A stretch of DNA of 64,000 nucleotides from Anadara kagoshimensis (GCA_021292105.1 CM037869.1:29713536-29777535), one strand, 5' to 3'. Numbered from the stretch's first letter, positions 12,395-25,972 are shown. Notes: a model not told the origin generated them from the letters alone. Numbers and translations: made by a program.

Positions 12395-12845
12395 GAAGAA
12401 AACTATAGTTTGAGGATGGGGATCCCAAAGTTAGTACCTAGACCTACCTGTCCCCATCCTCCTATTGGAATGACAATATGGGTTTACTTTAGTATCAGTC
12501 TATTCAACTTTTCATAAAGAATAAGAAAATATATATGTTAGGGGTGGGGATCTCAACTGTCCATAAGTTAGTACCCAGCCCCGCCTGTCCCCGCCTTCCT
12601 CGGAAATAACGTCATTGGTATTTCTGCAGTATCACTCTATTCAACTTTTAAAACAGAACCGGAAAATATATAGTTTCAGGGTGAGGATATCAACCATTTA
12701 AAAGTTAGTACCAAGCCCCGCCCGTCCCCACCCTCCATCAGGAATGACCCCATGGGATTTGCTTTAGTATCACTCTATTCAACTTTTCATGTAGAACCAG
12801 AAAATATATAGTTTATGGGTGGGGATCTCAACCGTTTAAAAGTTA
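12395..12845. repeat. Tandem repeat, about 130-135-bp unit, three to four copies
   Basis: Each unit has AAAATATATAGTTT, GGGTGGGGATCTCAAC, AAAGTTAGTACC, CCCCGCCTGTCCCC, then TAGTATCACTCTATTCAACT. Units start near 12401, 12531, 12668 and 12803. They are diverged by scattered substitutions. Confidence 0.85.
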
Positions 12846-13395
12846 GCACACTGCCTCGCCAACGGTGCAAACTTTGGGCGCCTTAAAAATGTTCCGACAT
12901 GACACTCCTATATGTGTATACACGACATACACTATAGAAAAACCAGGAAGTAAAATGTAAAATATAAATCAAAAGTTAAAATTAAAGTTTTCTTACTTTT
13001 CTAAAACGGTAGCAACATGTTGGTCCAAAATTCACCACTTAGTATATTATAATTATAAATTAAATGAGTTTATATACACCTCATCTATGTCTAGACTTTA
13101 CCTCTAGTTATCAATTAATGCACCAACTAATAGTGACGTCATGTACGCGATCTTTGTGCTTTTTATCTCAAGTATGTTAGTCACGTTTTATTTACAGTCT
13201 TGGCGGATATCCAGTTTTAAACATGGCAACAATTATCAAACAAAATTATTAAATATTGTGTCCTCGTGTTGGCTTGATTGTCATAAAATATACGTGTTTT
13301 TTAGAAACAGATGTCTTTTTCTTAATATCTTAATACAGAATCATTGTTGAGATGATTTCATACAGCTTTCTTGTGTGACAACGACATCTTCTTAC

Positions 13396-13560
13396 ATAAC
13401 AGAGGCCGCAATGGCCTAATGCATAGGACCTCAGTTTACAAACCAAGGGTCTCTCACCGCTGTGATTTCGAGTACCGCTCAAAGTTAATTTTCCTTGCCA
13501 TTGACCTTTACTGGTTTACCCGGTGTCAGTATATCAGTGATCATTCACTAGAAATAAAAA
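13396..13560 (+). mobile_element. Decayed tRNA-like SINE
   Basis: A-box-like AATGGCCTAATGCATAGGA and B-box-like GTGATTTCGAGTACC suggest a tRNA-derived head, followed by non-tRNA sequence. Its family differs from the main SINE here. Confidence 0.45.
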
Positions 13561-13579
13561 AAAGGTCGTTATAAAAAGT

Positions 13580-13760
13580 TAAAAAGAGATGAAAGAAATT
13601 GTAAATTCTGTAACACATTTGATGATGAGCAACATTTTATTTTTGACTGTACAAATAACAAGGAACTCCGTAAAGATTTTATAAAGTCAACCAAAGCTTC
13701 TTTAAACTGTAACGTTAATGAAAATAATAAGTTTTCAACAATGATCATAATTTTGAAATC
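13580..13760 (+). pseudogene. Non-LTR retrotransposon remnant (C-terminal reverse-transcriptase region)
   Basis: The plus strand reads KRDERNCKFCNTFDDEQHFI then FDCTNNKELRKDF, the C-x2-C-x-H-x-C type cluster typical of the C-terminal end of many LINE polymerase proteins. No upstream polymerase domain is visible, so the copy is 5'-truncated or degraded. Confidence 0.55.
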
Positions 13761-14896
13761 ATCTTCCCCTTACCTAAAGCCCCATTTATACGGCGAGAAT
13801 TGCATACCTAAGTATTTTTAAATCATATGTAAATTTACTCACATATGCAAATCGTGTCGTATGAACAACTTTGCATATACGCAATTTTTACACATGTAAG
13901 TAAATTTGCACCGAGTAGGGACCAAGTGCAAATTTGCTATAGTATGTTAGTATTTTATACTTAGGTATGCAAATTTTGCTACAGTGTCGTATGAACTCAC
14001 AGTAATATTTACTCAAATAATAACAAATGGACTTATGCCAGGTTATTTATCTCTATGGGTTAATGTTCATTCAGGTCCATGTGGTGCAGGAGTGAATATG
14101 GGTGTTTGTAATCTGTCTTGTACCAGAAAAAAATGTTTAATAGTGTTGTCCACTGATATCACAATATCACAGATTAACATTACATACATTCCATTGTATT
14201 GACATCGAGTTTACCAACAGGTGCCAATTGTAAGGGAAACCCACTCACCATATTTGGTGTTACAATCGGGTATCTAACTCATAGCGGTTAAAGAAGCCAA
14301 CCACTAATAACCACCACGGCCATCATTGGTTTGTAATAATTATCCAATAAAGATCAAAAGTTGTAATTGAAATAGATCTTTTTTACAAAAGCACAAAAAC
14401 GAATGACAAACTGTCACCAAAACATGACGTTTTACTAGATTTTAAAGAGAAAGTGCTTGAGCAACAAAAGCCAACCACTTTTAAAGAAATTTTACTTTTA
14501 CAAATTTGACAATGAATTGTCCATTGTAGCAACCCACTTTGAAAAAATTACGCACTTTGAAAAAAATTTTCAAATCGCGTTAAATTCGGGACAAGCTCAA
14601 CGCACTTTGAAAAAAATTTTCAAAGTGCATTAAAAATGGTTCAGCTCAACGCACCGTTTGAAAAAAATTTTTTTTTATTTCAAACAGCGTTAAAAAAAAC
14701 ACCTGTGACAACCCACTTTGAAAAAATTACGCACTTTGAAAAATTTTCTTCTCAACCATAAAACATCTTTGATTTCAACAATTTTCTTGGAGGTCTTCTG
14801 TAAGGGAGACCGATAATAACCAACAGGAATAAACGTGCACCAGGCAGTTTGATAGACAGTACATGTACTTTCAAAATGGCAAAGCACACACACAGA

Positions 14897-14901
14897 GAGA
14901 G

Positions 14902-14942
<41 letters not shown>

Positions 14943-14950
14943 GAAAGAGA
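14897..14950. repeat. (GA)n microsatellite
   Basis: GA/GATA run with a few interruptions. A (GT)n run of about eight units lies nearby at 15016-15031. Confidence 0.9.
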
Positions 14951-15371
14951 TATTTTATTAATAGAAAACGAATTGCCAACTTGTCGACCTGTCTACTTGC
15001 CTATTTGTCAATTTGGTGTGTGTGTGTGTGTGCTAGCATATTCTAGTAATATAAACAGGTCTGGAATACAACTATAAACGACATAAGAAGAGTTTAGACC
15101 CTTGATAGTTAAGCAGTCAGGACGTCGGAACAATGGCAATTATAGCCGATATAACTGCAATTGATGTAGCAGGCAAAATTAATAATGCGCTTTACTACAT
15201 GAAAAGTGGGAGGTTTCGCGCCGCGTGTGGACCCCTATATGTAGTAACTACCACAAATGTAGTAACTTTTACAAATGTAATAAAAAAGTGTCACATATGT
15301 AGTATCGAACCACAAATGTAGTAAGTTTGGTCACAAATGTAGTAAATGTTGTTCACAAATGTAGCAAAATA

Positions 15372-15550
15372 CAGTCCAACCTGCCTTAAAGGCCACCTCT
15401 ATATAAGGGCCACCTGCTTATAAAGGCCAGTATAATTGTATCCCAATTGTTCTTTATTCATATTATTTGAACCTGTATATAAAGGCCACCTGCTCATTAA
15501 GGCCACTTTTACTGGTTCCATTGGGTGGCCTTTGTAGACAGGTTTGACTG
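15372..15550. mobile_element. Pogo-like MITE, CAGTCAAACCTG family
   Basis: It runs from CAGTCCAACCTGCCTTAAAG to the inverted end GGTTTGACTG. TA is present on both sides (15370-15371 and 15551-15552), as expected for a Tc1/mariner/pogo target duplication. Confidence 0.88.
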
Positions 15551-15834
15551 TAGTGATAAAATGTTTTTTTTTTCAAAATTGGTAATATCTCGGCTAGTCA
15601 TGGTTCATGTATATGTGAACAATCATTTTCAGCTGTGACAAGGCTACTATATATGTACTACAAGGGAGTTCCGAGATGAATTTCACGTTCCCAGAATATT
15701 TATTAGTCGCCGCTTCGAAGATATAATTTTTTGATTTGTTATTGGTCACCCCCCGCCCCATCTTCGATGGGTTGAATTTTATTTATTTTTTTTTGTTATG
15801 GTATGTTTAATAATCTACTTTCTGTCACGGAAGG

Positions 15835-16075
15835 TAATTTCCGTGTGTGAGAAATCACTGGTTCGAACCCCGGCAGGATCTGACCAAGACTTCAAATGAT
15901 ATTGTGAAATGAAAGCCATTGGGGTAATTTGGATAAGACCTTACAACCGATGCCCCATGTCGACGCAGGTGTTACACGATAAAGTGCATTCCATGGGTCA
16001 AACTTTCTGTCACTTCGCATATAGCTGGGGAAGTCTTGATATAAGTGGAACATTCATTAAATTACCGGATCGATA
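15835..16075 (+). mobile_element. Decayed SINE
   Basis: GGTTCGAACCCCGGCAGGATC (B-box region) then TGACCAAGACTTCAAA and a GATATAAGTGGAACATTCAT tail match the main SINE in order. The 5' head is poor. Confidence 0.55.
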
Positions 16076-16702
16076 CTCTCGAAAGTAAAACATGACGTGG
16101 GATCGATATAATGGTTTGTTTGTTTATCAAAAGTCTTAAAAACGTATAATCTTTGTACAAATCAAAATGGACAGTTTGTAGTGCAAACATAAAGAGTGAT
16201 CAGATGAACCCGTGTATGTGTGGTGGGTGGTTGGATGCGTATATAACTAGGCAATGACAAAATAAAATATTCTGTCTAAATGAGAACCGCAACTAAAAAA
16301 TCGGAAAATACCAAATATAATATCTTTTTTTGTTCATCTGGTCGGTCAAATTGCAATCTTCAATAGAAACCGACAAGTGCATTTCGGCAATAGGCAACTG
16401 GACACCTATAGCTATGCAAGTTAATTATATTAACAAGCTAAAAATTTAGAACATGATAAAACTGTCTTGAGTCGTTTTGAACACTTTTGTATAATAAACT
16501 GCTGACAAAAAGAGGTACCCTTAAAAACCTAATTACTGCAGTATGATCTGTTCCTAGCGGATTGGGTACGTATTTATGCGATGAGAAACGCCTTTAGACC
16601 ACTAAATAGCTAGGGTATATATAGCATATATGATCACAGAGATTCCATATTACAGACTGAAGACAATAACAAATTTTATAAAATGCAGCACATTGACTTT
16701 AA

Positions 16703-16990
16703 ACCACTGCGGTAGCTCAGTTGGTAGAGTGCTCAGTCCGGAAGTGGGAGGTTGTGGGTTGGATCCCCGGCCGGGTCTGACCCAAGACTTGAAAGTGTGT
16801 AGTGACTACTCTTTCGCCAAACACTAGGTATTACGAAAATAAAGTCAAGGTTCTTTCGGATGGGAACTTAAAATAAATGAGGTCCCGTGTAACAATAGGC
16901 TTGACACAATTAAGAACCCTGCTATAGAATGCCATCAGCGCAGCGCAACGCAAAGGCAAAATTTCTGGTAAAATTTCTTCATCTTCACAC
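16703..16990 (+). mobile_element. tRNA-derived SINE, 3'-truncated
   Basis: The head reads GGTAGCTCAGTTGGTAGAGT with B box GGGTTGGATCC, then TCTGACCCAAGACTTGAAAG and GGATGGGAACTTAAAATAAA. The ATATAAGTGAAATATTCTTG tail of the family is missing. The head is not counted as a functional tRNA gene. Confidence 0.8.
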
Positions 16991-19900
16991 ATTTTTAAAA
17001 ATTTTTGAAAAAAATCTTTGTGAGCAACCTCACATACCTAGCGCTCTCATATTGGACTAAGTCAAATGCTGCCATAAACGCAAACACGTAAATTTCAGCG
17101 GAGCAGAGTGAAACGTGAACTTGACCTGTAACACATAGTGGTAGAGTACCAGACCAACTTGCAAAAAATCAGTTCAATACCTGCAAGTATTTTGGAAAGA
17201 AGTTCGAAAAACTGTTCTTGCAGACTTCCCAAATTTCCCTAAAAGCAACAGAGCGGGACGAAACAAAAACTCATTCTGTAACTCATTGTACAAAATATTA
17301 GTGTAATATCTACAAGCGTTTCGAAAAAAAAAACTGCGGTAAACTGTTATTTGAATCAAATTTTCAAACACAAAGGTTCGGAATCGTAAAACTATGTGGT
17401 TTGGAACAGAATGTTAACTGATCTGCAATTCGTTATGGTTGACTCGCATTAAACAAAATCGCCATAATATATTTATCTGCAAGCGTTTAGGAAAAATGCG
17501 GAAAACGGACTGATGGACGGCTGGAGGGACTGGAAACAGCATCATACCTCCTGCAACTTGAGTTGCGTGGAGTATAATAATAAATATCCCACTTGAATCT
17601 GCCAAAATACAGAGCGTCCATCAAAACTAAATGCACTTTACAAACCGAAGCATATTGAAAACAAGAGACCGATGAGTATTAATTAATTCATTACAAAATT
17701 ATATAGTTTTATATTACATATAAAACTGACATCACGATTAGATGTTATGTTGATAATTATGTAATGTATTGCTTTATGTGACACTAATATAAAAACAATG
17801 AAATTAGCAATATATACACATATTTTTGTTAATTGGTTTGGTTTAATGATGGTCACTTCTATTGGAACCAGAGCCACTTCTAACGGGATAAAATTCACTT
17901 CTATCGTCTAACGCGTATTTCATGTTAAAAGTCACTTGTGTACCTTAAATGTTGATTTCTAACGCCGATAATTCAATAATTTTGTTACTAAATATATCGG
18001 TTTTCATTTACTTCATTTGCGGTAAAAAATTGTTACTACATTTTTGGTTCGTTACTACATTTGAGGTAGTTATTACATATAGACATATAGGGTCTCACAG
18101 CCCGCCATAAACATGTTAACCACACCACCCCTTTATATCGAATGTAGGTCCAAGTCGTGCCATGATGGCAACGGACCTTAAATTTTTATTGTATTGTCTA
18201 TTGTTGTTGGTGGGTTTTTTCGGGGGGGGGAAGCTTTTGGTTACTGGTATTTGTCCAGTTCCACAACTTTTAGACATCTTTAACACCAATTAAATATTTG
18301 AGTTTCCTCTCTTGAACATACAAGTACTACCATAATGAATGCGTGGCGGGTGTCGCATTAGAGCAGGAGATACTACTCCCGGAGCATCTGATCTCACTTC
18401 CAGGTCTGTCTGGAGGCCCGCGCTTCATTTCTTACACATATTTGCAAGCTATTTAGTTTCACGAGAAAGGAATACATATTTGTGTGGATTTATGTGTTCA
18501 ATGACCAAACTTATATATATATTCCATGTTTCAAATTTGAACTAATCGGACAACAAATAAGACTAAAACGGCCGATTATGCGTTTATAGTAGCGGCGGGT
18601 ATCTTGGATATGGCGCGGGAACGCCAAACACAACTTTTAATCTTTACAAACCATGGGCCTTCCACACCAAATTTGGTTCAAATTGGCCCAGTGGTTTCAT
18701 TGTAAATATACATGGTTTACGGTCATGCTACATGTCGCAAAGATAGGTGTTTTCCCAAAATATCCCTCCTTGTAACCCCCTCCTCCTCACCCCGACACCC
18801 TAGGCTGCGGAACACATTTTGAAACCGGTTTTTACATTCAGCGACATACAAACGCTAACCCTGCTATTAATTATGCTGGTTAAAACTTGTGTTGGCTGTT
18901 GTAGATTGTTCAATCACAAATGAAAATATGCGTTGAACGAAGTGAAATAAATTTAAATGTACCTCATTGACGCAGTTTGTTTTGTTTTTTCATTTCGCGT
19001 TGAACTTGTCCCGCATTTAACGCAGTTTGAAAAAAAAATTCAAAGTGCGTAATTTTTTCAAAGTGGGTCGAATTTTATATGTACCTCATTAACGCACTTT
19101 GAAGTATTTTTCAAAGTGCGTTGAGCTGAACCATTTTTAACGCACTTTGAAAAAATTTTTCAAAGTGCGTTGAGCTTGTCCCGAATTTAACGCGATTTGA
19201 AAAAAAATTTTCAAAGTGCGTAATTTTTTCAAAGTGGGTTGTTACAGTCCATGAAAGGAGATGCCATGTCGTCACGAAGTGTTTTTGGAGAACAAATATT
19301 ACAAGCATCATCATCTTCAGCATCACTGAAATAATTTTCATCATCAAGTTTAATAAAAACATTTGACCGATCCCTAAAGAATTAATTTGCAGCTTCATAT
19401 ACAGGTATGAAGCTTAAGTAATTTGCGTTAGGAATCCACCTCAGTTAAAAAGAAAGTTTTGATGTAATAAATAGCTAAAATGTCTAAACATTTTGAGGCC
19501 CAGACTGGGTTTTATGAGACATTGGCTAATATAAATATCCAATATATGTTATGAGAACCAACAAAAGCTCCTTTTACAGAACAAGCAAACACGACATGGA
19601 CATCAATCTTTTTTGCAAACATCACAATGGACATTTCAAGACACCCAAAGAGATCGAAGATCCAGTGTCGTTCTTCCCTTTACTAGATGGTATATAAATG
19701 TGCTCTGCACTGGTGTAAGATTTTGATTGTTTGTATAAAGCTTGAGAAAACAAGTCTTTAAATGATATGTCATATAACATTTAAATGTGTTTTATGATTA
19801 AATTCGAAAACTGTTATATGACAGATATGCTGGATCACCCTGTAGAACTGCCCCTTTGTCATTATAATAGCTCAGTATCAAATCAGTGCTTAAATAGTAA

Positions 19901-20089
19901 GGAAACATTCTTATCTTAGTCTAAACTGTTCAATGTTCAGAATGAAAATTATCCAAAATTGGTTGAAAACTTCAAATGCACTTATGGTACATAAATTATG
20001 TATGAACGCAAAGCAAAATATACTTTTGCGTACATGATTAAATTTACATATGAGTCAAAGGTATTATTTGCAATATTTGATATTTTATG

Positions 20090-20154
20090 TAATTCTTGTA
20101 AGATCAATTAATCTGTTGATTGTAACAAACTATCTATGTAGTTTATATACAATA

Positions 20155-20190
<36 letters not shown>
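20090..20190 (+). mobile_element. Probable non-LTR retrotransposon 3' end with (TTA)n tail
   Basis: AT-rich sequence runs into ATACAATAAAGTATTATTATT, a polyadenylation-like motif followed by an ATT repeat. This is a common LINE 3' end in molluscs. It may belong with the LINE fragment at 13580, but intervening insertions prevent proof. Confidence 0.4.
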
Positions 20191-22490
20191 AAACGTATAA
20201 TGTGACTGGGGAGTGATACTCTTGTCTTCGGCGTACTGACTCGGTGAGCTAGCACGTTAAAGTCCCTGAGTGTGCGCTAGTACAAGGCAGACCATAAAGA
20301 AAACCCACACTTCACATGCACGAACTTTTTCATAGATTAATATATAGAGATTATTAAGTAGTTCTCGCCGCGAATAACTGCGTTGCTAAGCAACATTCAA
20401 CAACGTCTTCTTAAACTACGCCTTTTCAGACACTGGTCATGGCCGTATGAGACAAATGTTTTTTATACTATTATCATAGATATTAAAAGGTTATTATTTG
20501 AATAAAAACTCGATTAGTTGATGAATGTGGTTTGAAGTTCGAGTTAAGAATATTTCACTCATATCGAGACGTTAACCGCTATCAATGAAGTAAAAGAAAC
20601 TAAAAACTTGATAAACAATGTGTTTATATACTTATTTTTATGACATTATCGTCCATAATTGTTATGCGTCCAATAACCCACAGGGGCCAGTTTCATAATA
20701 AAAATTTAATAAAAATATCCATAAGTATATAAAAAGAGTAAAGGGGAACAACGAATCAGATCTTTGTCTTGTAGGTGCTCCGACAAAATTTAATTTGCGT
20801 CCGATCATCGTGATCTTGGTGTCATTTTGTTCCCAGATAAATATGCTTTAAATTAAAATTAAATTTTTGGACATAACTTAGAATTTTAATAAAATGTTCA
20901 CACGGAAAACACAGAAAAATGTTGTAATTTTGCCCGATGTAGCTAAGCCCGTCCATGTAAAAGTAGCTTAAAATTCGCATTACGATCATGTTTTTCGCTA
21001 TCAGCGTCGGTGTCAACTACGATTGCTGATGTGGATCGAAGAACTAAATAAAAAGCAATAAATTTCAAAGGTAACCGGTACTAACTTCTTAATCTACAAG
21101 CTATAATATCTTAATTTGTAATAACCCACCGTTTACACCACTGATTATTTTATTAGTGTAGGTTAATTTGGATTTGTTTCATCGCGTCGCGCTGAGAGGA
21201 TTGTTGCAACAATTATGATCATTCTACTTTGCTCAGTCTGTTTCAATCACTTCTAATTGTAAGCATCCTCTGTAACGGCCACAGGTGGCCTACTCTTTTT
21301 CGAACTCTACAGAGGTAACTTTAGCGTGCACTGAGACACGGGACCTTGGTCCGAAAGACTACTGACGGACGAGCTTTCTGTAGCTCTCAGAAGGACAGGA
21401 AATGAAAATTATCTCAGAAAATTTCCAAGTCCCGAGTGAGGTTCTAACCCAAAACCCTTGACTTAGAAGCCAATGACGGTACCACTCGGCCATGTCCGCC
21501 CATTATGTCCCTATTTGTACATACATGACACAAACTAAGAGGTAAATGGTAAATATATATCGGGAATTGAAATCAAACTTCTGAAAATGTAGGAATATTT
21601 TGGTCCAAAAATTCACTTCTTAGTACTGGCTACGTATCTGTTGGAGGTCAAGGATTTGAATCCAGGTTAAAAGTCAGACCAAGACTTAGAAAAAGGCAGT
21701 GACATTTCTTTCTCTAAGCACTTGGCATTTAAAATTGAAATCACGGGGTCGTTCAAAAGAAACTTTAAAACCAGTGGATAAAGAACCCTCCCTTCGCACT
21801 GTCTTGAACGCACTGCAAAGGTACTTCAACTTTTATTGGCAAACCCATTCAAATTAATCAATCACTACTTAGTATTTTATAACTATATATAAGTTATAAC
21901 TATTTACATATACATATATCTGCACTATACCTCTTGTTACCGATTGATAAATCGATAAACACTGATAAACACACGCTGATAAATACGACCTTTGAACTTT
22001 TTTATCTTTAGTATGTGCTTCTCGTTTTTATTGCATATTTAAATGTTTGCAGAATATCAAATGTTTAAACACGTGACAGTATAGTGAGTAATTTTAACAA
22101 TTGAAAAAAGTCACTGGGATCCTTTGCATATTTTCTAATGTATTTTTGATCATACATTATAGTTTTAAAAGAATTTTCGAGTAAATTACTGTAGCAATTA
22201 CTTAAAGTTTCTATTTTGCGGTTCATCTCTAGTTGGTGACATGTTGATATAAGTGAAATAATCGAGTGGGAGAGTAAATGCCTTTCAATCGATCTATCAT
22301 GAATGAAGCAAAGGTATTATGTGTCGTATTGACACTTTACTTTTGTTTTATATGCTCTGATTGCTATTGTAAAAGATTTTTAACATTAATCTTCATTTCT
22401 TGTTTTTGAGGAACAAGATTACCAAACCAGCATGGACCCATGGATTTACTCCTGCACCACATCCAAAATTTTAAATTCAAAAGACGAAGA

Positions 22491-22527
<37 letters not shown>

Positions 22528-24149
22528 TTAACTTGTTGATATCCACTTGTGTAAAAAGTGGCTATCAAGAAATTCTCTTCCAAATACTCTGAATACAATA
22601 TATGGTAGTGTCTTCTTTTAATGTCGTTTTTTGGTTTTGGTTCCTCTTCTGCGATCCTGTTCATTTTTTTACATCAATATTGGATTGTCATCATTTCGTC
22701 AGTTTAATTTTTACATTGCTGTTCCAGAATAAGATTTTGAAACATGGGTATAATGTTTTCAAATTGACCAGAATTCATCAATGTATTACAAAATTAAATA
22801 TTTGGCATATACACTTTGTATATTTGTTATCAATGAACAAGTAATGGCGAGCATTAACAAACACTAATCAGTACTAATCTTGTTTAACCTTTTATAAATT
22901 AACATTTTTATAACATTGCCATTACTTGTAAAGGGTACTTTAACCTTCTTCGACAAACATACTAAATTGATTTTGTTATCTTTTTATATACATCAATGTA
23001 CCTGTGTTAGTAAAGAACGTTATGCCTAGGTCTCCAAGTCTGATTCGTCATAAGTAGTGTTAAGATTAACAGGCTGAAATGCCGAATTGTATTGTCAAAG
23101 AACCAGAAGGAATAAAGATTATTTACCAAGACCAAACTACAGCATAATGAGAAGTAATACATTATAAAAAATATATATTTGTATTAATTACTAGACTTTG
23201 AACCAATGTGTTGAAAATGTAGATATTATTGCATGTGCATTTTGCGTTATACAAAAAGTGTTGTCTTGTTAAAAAAGATACGCTATATTTTCAGTACAAT
23301 GGGTTGGAAATCTAGGAATTATTGCACATATCTTTTTTTATTTATTTATTTATTGTACGGCTTCTAAGTGTAGGTCTGAACACTTCTCATGAATCGTTGT
23401 CTGCAATATCTTCAGACACAGGTTTCCAGAGTTCATTCTCTGGTTTTTCCTGGATGACAGCATCAGTAATGATTGAGCAAGGTTGTATTTTCATAGACAG
23501 ATTATGTTAAATGTTTGTTCATATGTTGACATATCGAAGTCATAGAATTTTGTTAAATAAATAAATGGTGCAATGTGACCCAGACTTGCTATTTTTTGTA
23601 ACTTACACACTGTCATCTTTAAATTATTATACATGTTTAAAACTGGTGGTTTTGTTGCCTGTATTTTATGCCAAGTTAGACATCAGTTTCAAATACTGCA
23701 AAAAAATGATATTTAAATTCTTTTATGGTGATGGTTATAATATAAACCTATGGCAAATATAAATAAAAGTGTATAGTTATTTGTAGATGGTAGTGTAGTA
23801 TTCAGATATTATGAACAAACATGCAGATTAATCCCCGAAATATATCTGTAAAATACATTTAAAAGGTGTTAAAGTAGAGAGAAACACAACATGGTTCAAA
23901 ATTGGGTTCTAGTGGTTCAAAGTTGTTAGTTTTACCATTTTGTTGGTAAAAAGCTGCAAATGTATTTCACTTTTTTTTCAAAAATGTTTAGAATTTTTTG
24001 TTTATTATATGTTCATGATGTTGTACAGTGATTATGTTTAAAATATATCAATTCTAATTTTCACTAATGAATAGTTTAGTTAACATGGCTTTGAAAACCT
24101 TTGTCACCCAGACAATTTACATACTGACAACAGTTCACAATAGTTGAAA

Positions 24150-24381
24150 AGAAATTTCACCTATATCGAGACATTGCCAGCTATAAGCGAAGGTGCAGAA
24201 ACTTTGCCTGTGAATTACACTGATGGCATTCTACAGCAGAGATCTTTATTGTGACACAGGACCATCTAAAAAAACTCATGACTTTCATTCCTTAATGCAG
24301 AGTGCTTGGCAAAAAAGTCGCTACCCACTATCAATTCTTGGGTAGGACTAGGCCGGGGGTTTGAACCCATGACCTCCCACA
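24150..24381 (-). mobile_element. tRNA-derived SINE, partial
   Basis: Reversed tail CACCTATATCGAGACATTGC, body with CCTGTGAATTACACTGATGG, and B-box complement GTTTGAACCCATGACCTCCC. Head incomplete. Confidence 0.7.
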
Positions 24382-24460
24382 AAAGTCTTCATTATCAGAA
24401 GTACTGATATCGGATATATTTATAAAGATCATGGTTGGTCTCATTAAACAGGATTCACTG

Positions 24461-24571
24461 TATAGGCAAACAAAATTGACCTGTCAGCTTGACCATGTAT
24501 TTGGTGGGTCCCTTCTATATGAATATTCCTAATGAAAGGTCAAATGGACAGGTCAATTTTGTTTACCTATA
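24461..24571. mobile_element. Short foldback element
   Basis: TATAGGCAAACAAAATTGAC and its near-exact reverse complement GTCAATTTTGTTTACCTATA bracket about 110 bp. A weak relative of the inner part lies near 51865-51950. Confidence 0.6.
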
Positions 24572-25450
24572 CATGTATTTATCTCTAAATTTCCAAACGT
24601 CTCAATTCAAGTGAAATATTCTTGACTGGGCCGCCGAACACAAAACTGAAAAAGAGGAAATTGTAATAATTACACTAAATTGTAATAAGTTATTGGATGT
24701 ATTCATCCATTTCTTGGCGAATCGGATTTTAGTATCAACCTGAATCACATGACTGGCCTGTAATTTGAGGCATAAGAGAAATGATAATATTGATCGGCTG
24801 AAGGATCGCTCATAGCAATAGGCTGTACACAGATTTCAAACTTCTACTTGCATTAAATAATAAAAATACTTTAAACAAATAGATTTAATGACATTTCAAC
24901 ATCTGAATATAGTTCATATAACAAAAACAAGTAGATTCTTAAGTTCTGTGATCCGTCAGTATTTTCAACGCTCGGATAAAACTTTGTTTTTCGCAAGAAG
25001 TTAATTTGGTGTGTTACTGAAATGGAACTTCTAAAGATAATATTGATTTTATTTAACAATGCACCAAAGGCAATTAAAAACCTTTTAAAAACCCAAGAAA
25101 CTGGGCAACTCCATGAGTCTATAGCAAATTTGAAGTTGCATGACTTGTTCTTTTTTATAAAGAGAAAATTAAAATTTTCAAGTGCAATAAAATTTGTTTA
25201 TTTCTAATGCATTAAGTTTAGAAGAACGTTGTCAGATATATTAAAACAGCAAAATTTAAAATCAATGTTGGATCGATAAAATAATCAATTAAAATACAAA
25301 TACCTGACCCCAAGTGCCTTTGGAATATATGGCATAAATAATACTATTTTTGGAAAGGAATTCCCCATGATTAATTTTTAATTTGCAATTATTTTGTCCC
25401 CAAAAAGCACGCAAAAGTTAACTGGAAGCAAATAAAAGTTGGTTCACAGT

Positions 25451-25922
25451 ATGGTGACTTTGTTTGCTAAAAATTACTACCGAATAAAGGTAGTTTTCCC
25501 TAGGGGAAAAATGCATAACATTTCCCAAAACAAAATTGATGCAGTGAAAAATTAAATCTTATATAGTTGACCTGACCACAAAATATCAGATAGTACCACA
25601 ATATAATGTCTTTGCAATTTAGATACTAGCTATTGCCAGCATACACAGTCAAACCTGCCTTAAAGGCCACCTCTATATAATGGCCACCTGCTTATAAGGG
25701 CTAGCAAAATTGTATCCCGATTGTTCTTTATTTATATTATTTGAACCTGTATATAAAGACCACCTGTCCATGAAGGCCACCTTTAATGGTTTCCTTGGGT
25801 AGCCTTTATAGATAGGTTTGACTATATCACACAGTAATCAATTTGCTAGATCTAATATCTTCAATTTTCTTAATCTTGAAGGCAGAATTAGATAGATTTC
25901 AATAAAAGTAACAAAATCACTG
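25451..25922. mobile_element. Composite: CAGTGATTTTGTT element carrying a pogo-like MITE
   Basis: The ends are TGGTGACTTTGTTTGCTAAA and inverted GTAACAAAATCACTG. The CAGTCAAACCTG-family MITE sits inside at 25646-25825. The same host with the same MITE recurs at 51963-52440, and the host alone with another passenger at 37875-38592. The copy overlaps the region just 3' of the EPSTI1-like stop codon. Confidence 0.65.
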
Positions 25923-25972
25923 TGTCTCTGATTATCTCTGAATTATTTTCATGTTGTTTCACTTTACTCGTG

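Larger units (their letters stand above)
15225..18100. mobile_element. Inner element with inverted 'AAATGTAGTAAC' ends, nested in the larger foldback element
   Basis: The left end (15225-15365) has GACCCCTATATGTAGTAACT and repeated CACAAATGTAGTAA. The right end (18000-18100) carries the reverse complements GTTACTACATTTGAGGTAGT and CATATAGGGTCTCACAG. The ends are imperfect but clearly inverted. The interior includes a pogo-like MITE (15372) and a SINE (16703), so it has been inserted into repeatedly. Confidence 0.55.
14530..19241. mobile_element. Large foldback-type element with long compound inverted repeats
   Basis: The left arm (14530-14660) starts CAACCCACTTTGAAAAAATT. The right arm (19112-19241) is its near-exact reverse complement for about 130 bp. 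It includes the nested palindromes GCACTTTGAAAA/TTTTCAAAGTGC and the shared phrase TAAATTCGGGACAAGCTCAA. A second partial left-type unit starts near 14709, and more right-type units run from 18965. The interior holds other repeats and no recognisable transposase. Confidence 0.7.
20200..25450. other. Intergenic DNA with SINE fragments and microsatellites; no gene recognised
   Basis: SINE tail fragment near 20523-20595. tRNA-like segment on the minus strand near 21420-21500 (GGCCGAGTGGTACCG with a B-box-like GGTTAGAACC). Diverged SINE on the plus strand near 21625-21835. (TA)n at 22495-22521. The short open frames (for example 22602-22844, 23322-23510) match nothing. Confidence 0.5.

Noticed and set aside
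14690-14979. Minus-strand frames with LSLSLSL runs
   Set aside because: Translated (GA)n microsatellite.
16703-16775. tRNA genes at 16703, 35520-35590, 37792-37860, 60071, 62234 and 62443
   Set aside because: Each is the head of a SINE or has poor stem pairing. B boxes are followed by conserved SINE bodies or are decayed.
19111-19398. 95-residue minus-strand frame with THFEKITHFEN repeats
   Set aside because: Falls in the right inverted-repeat arm of the 14530-19241 element; repeat-derived.
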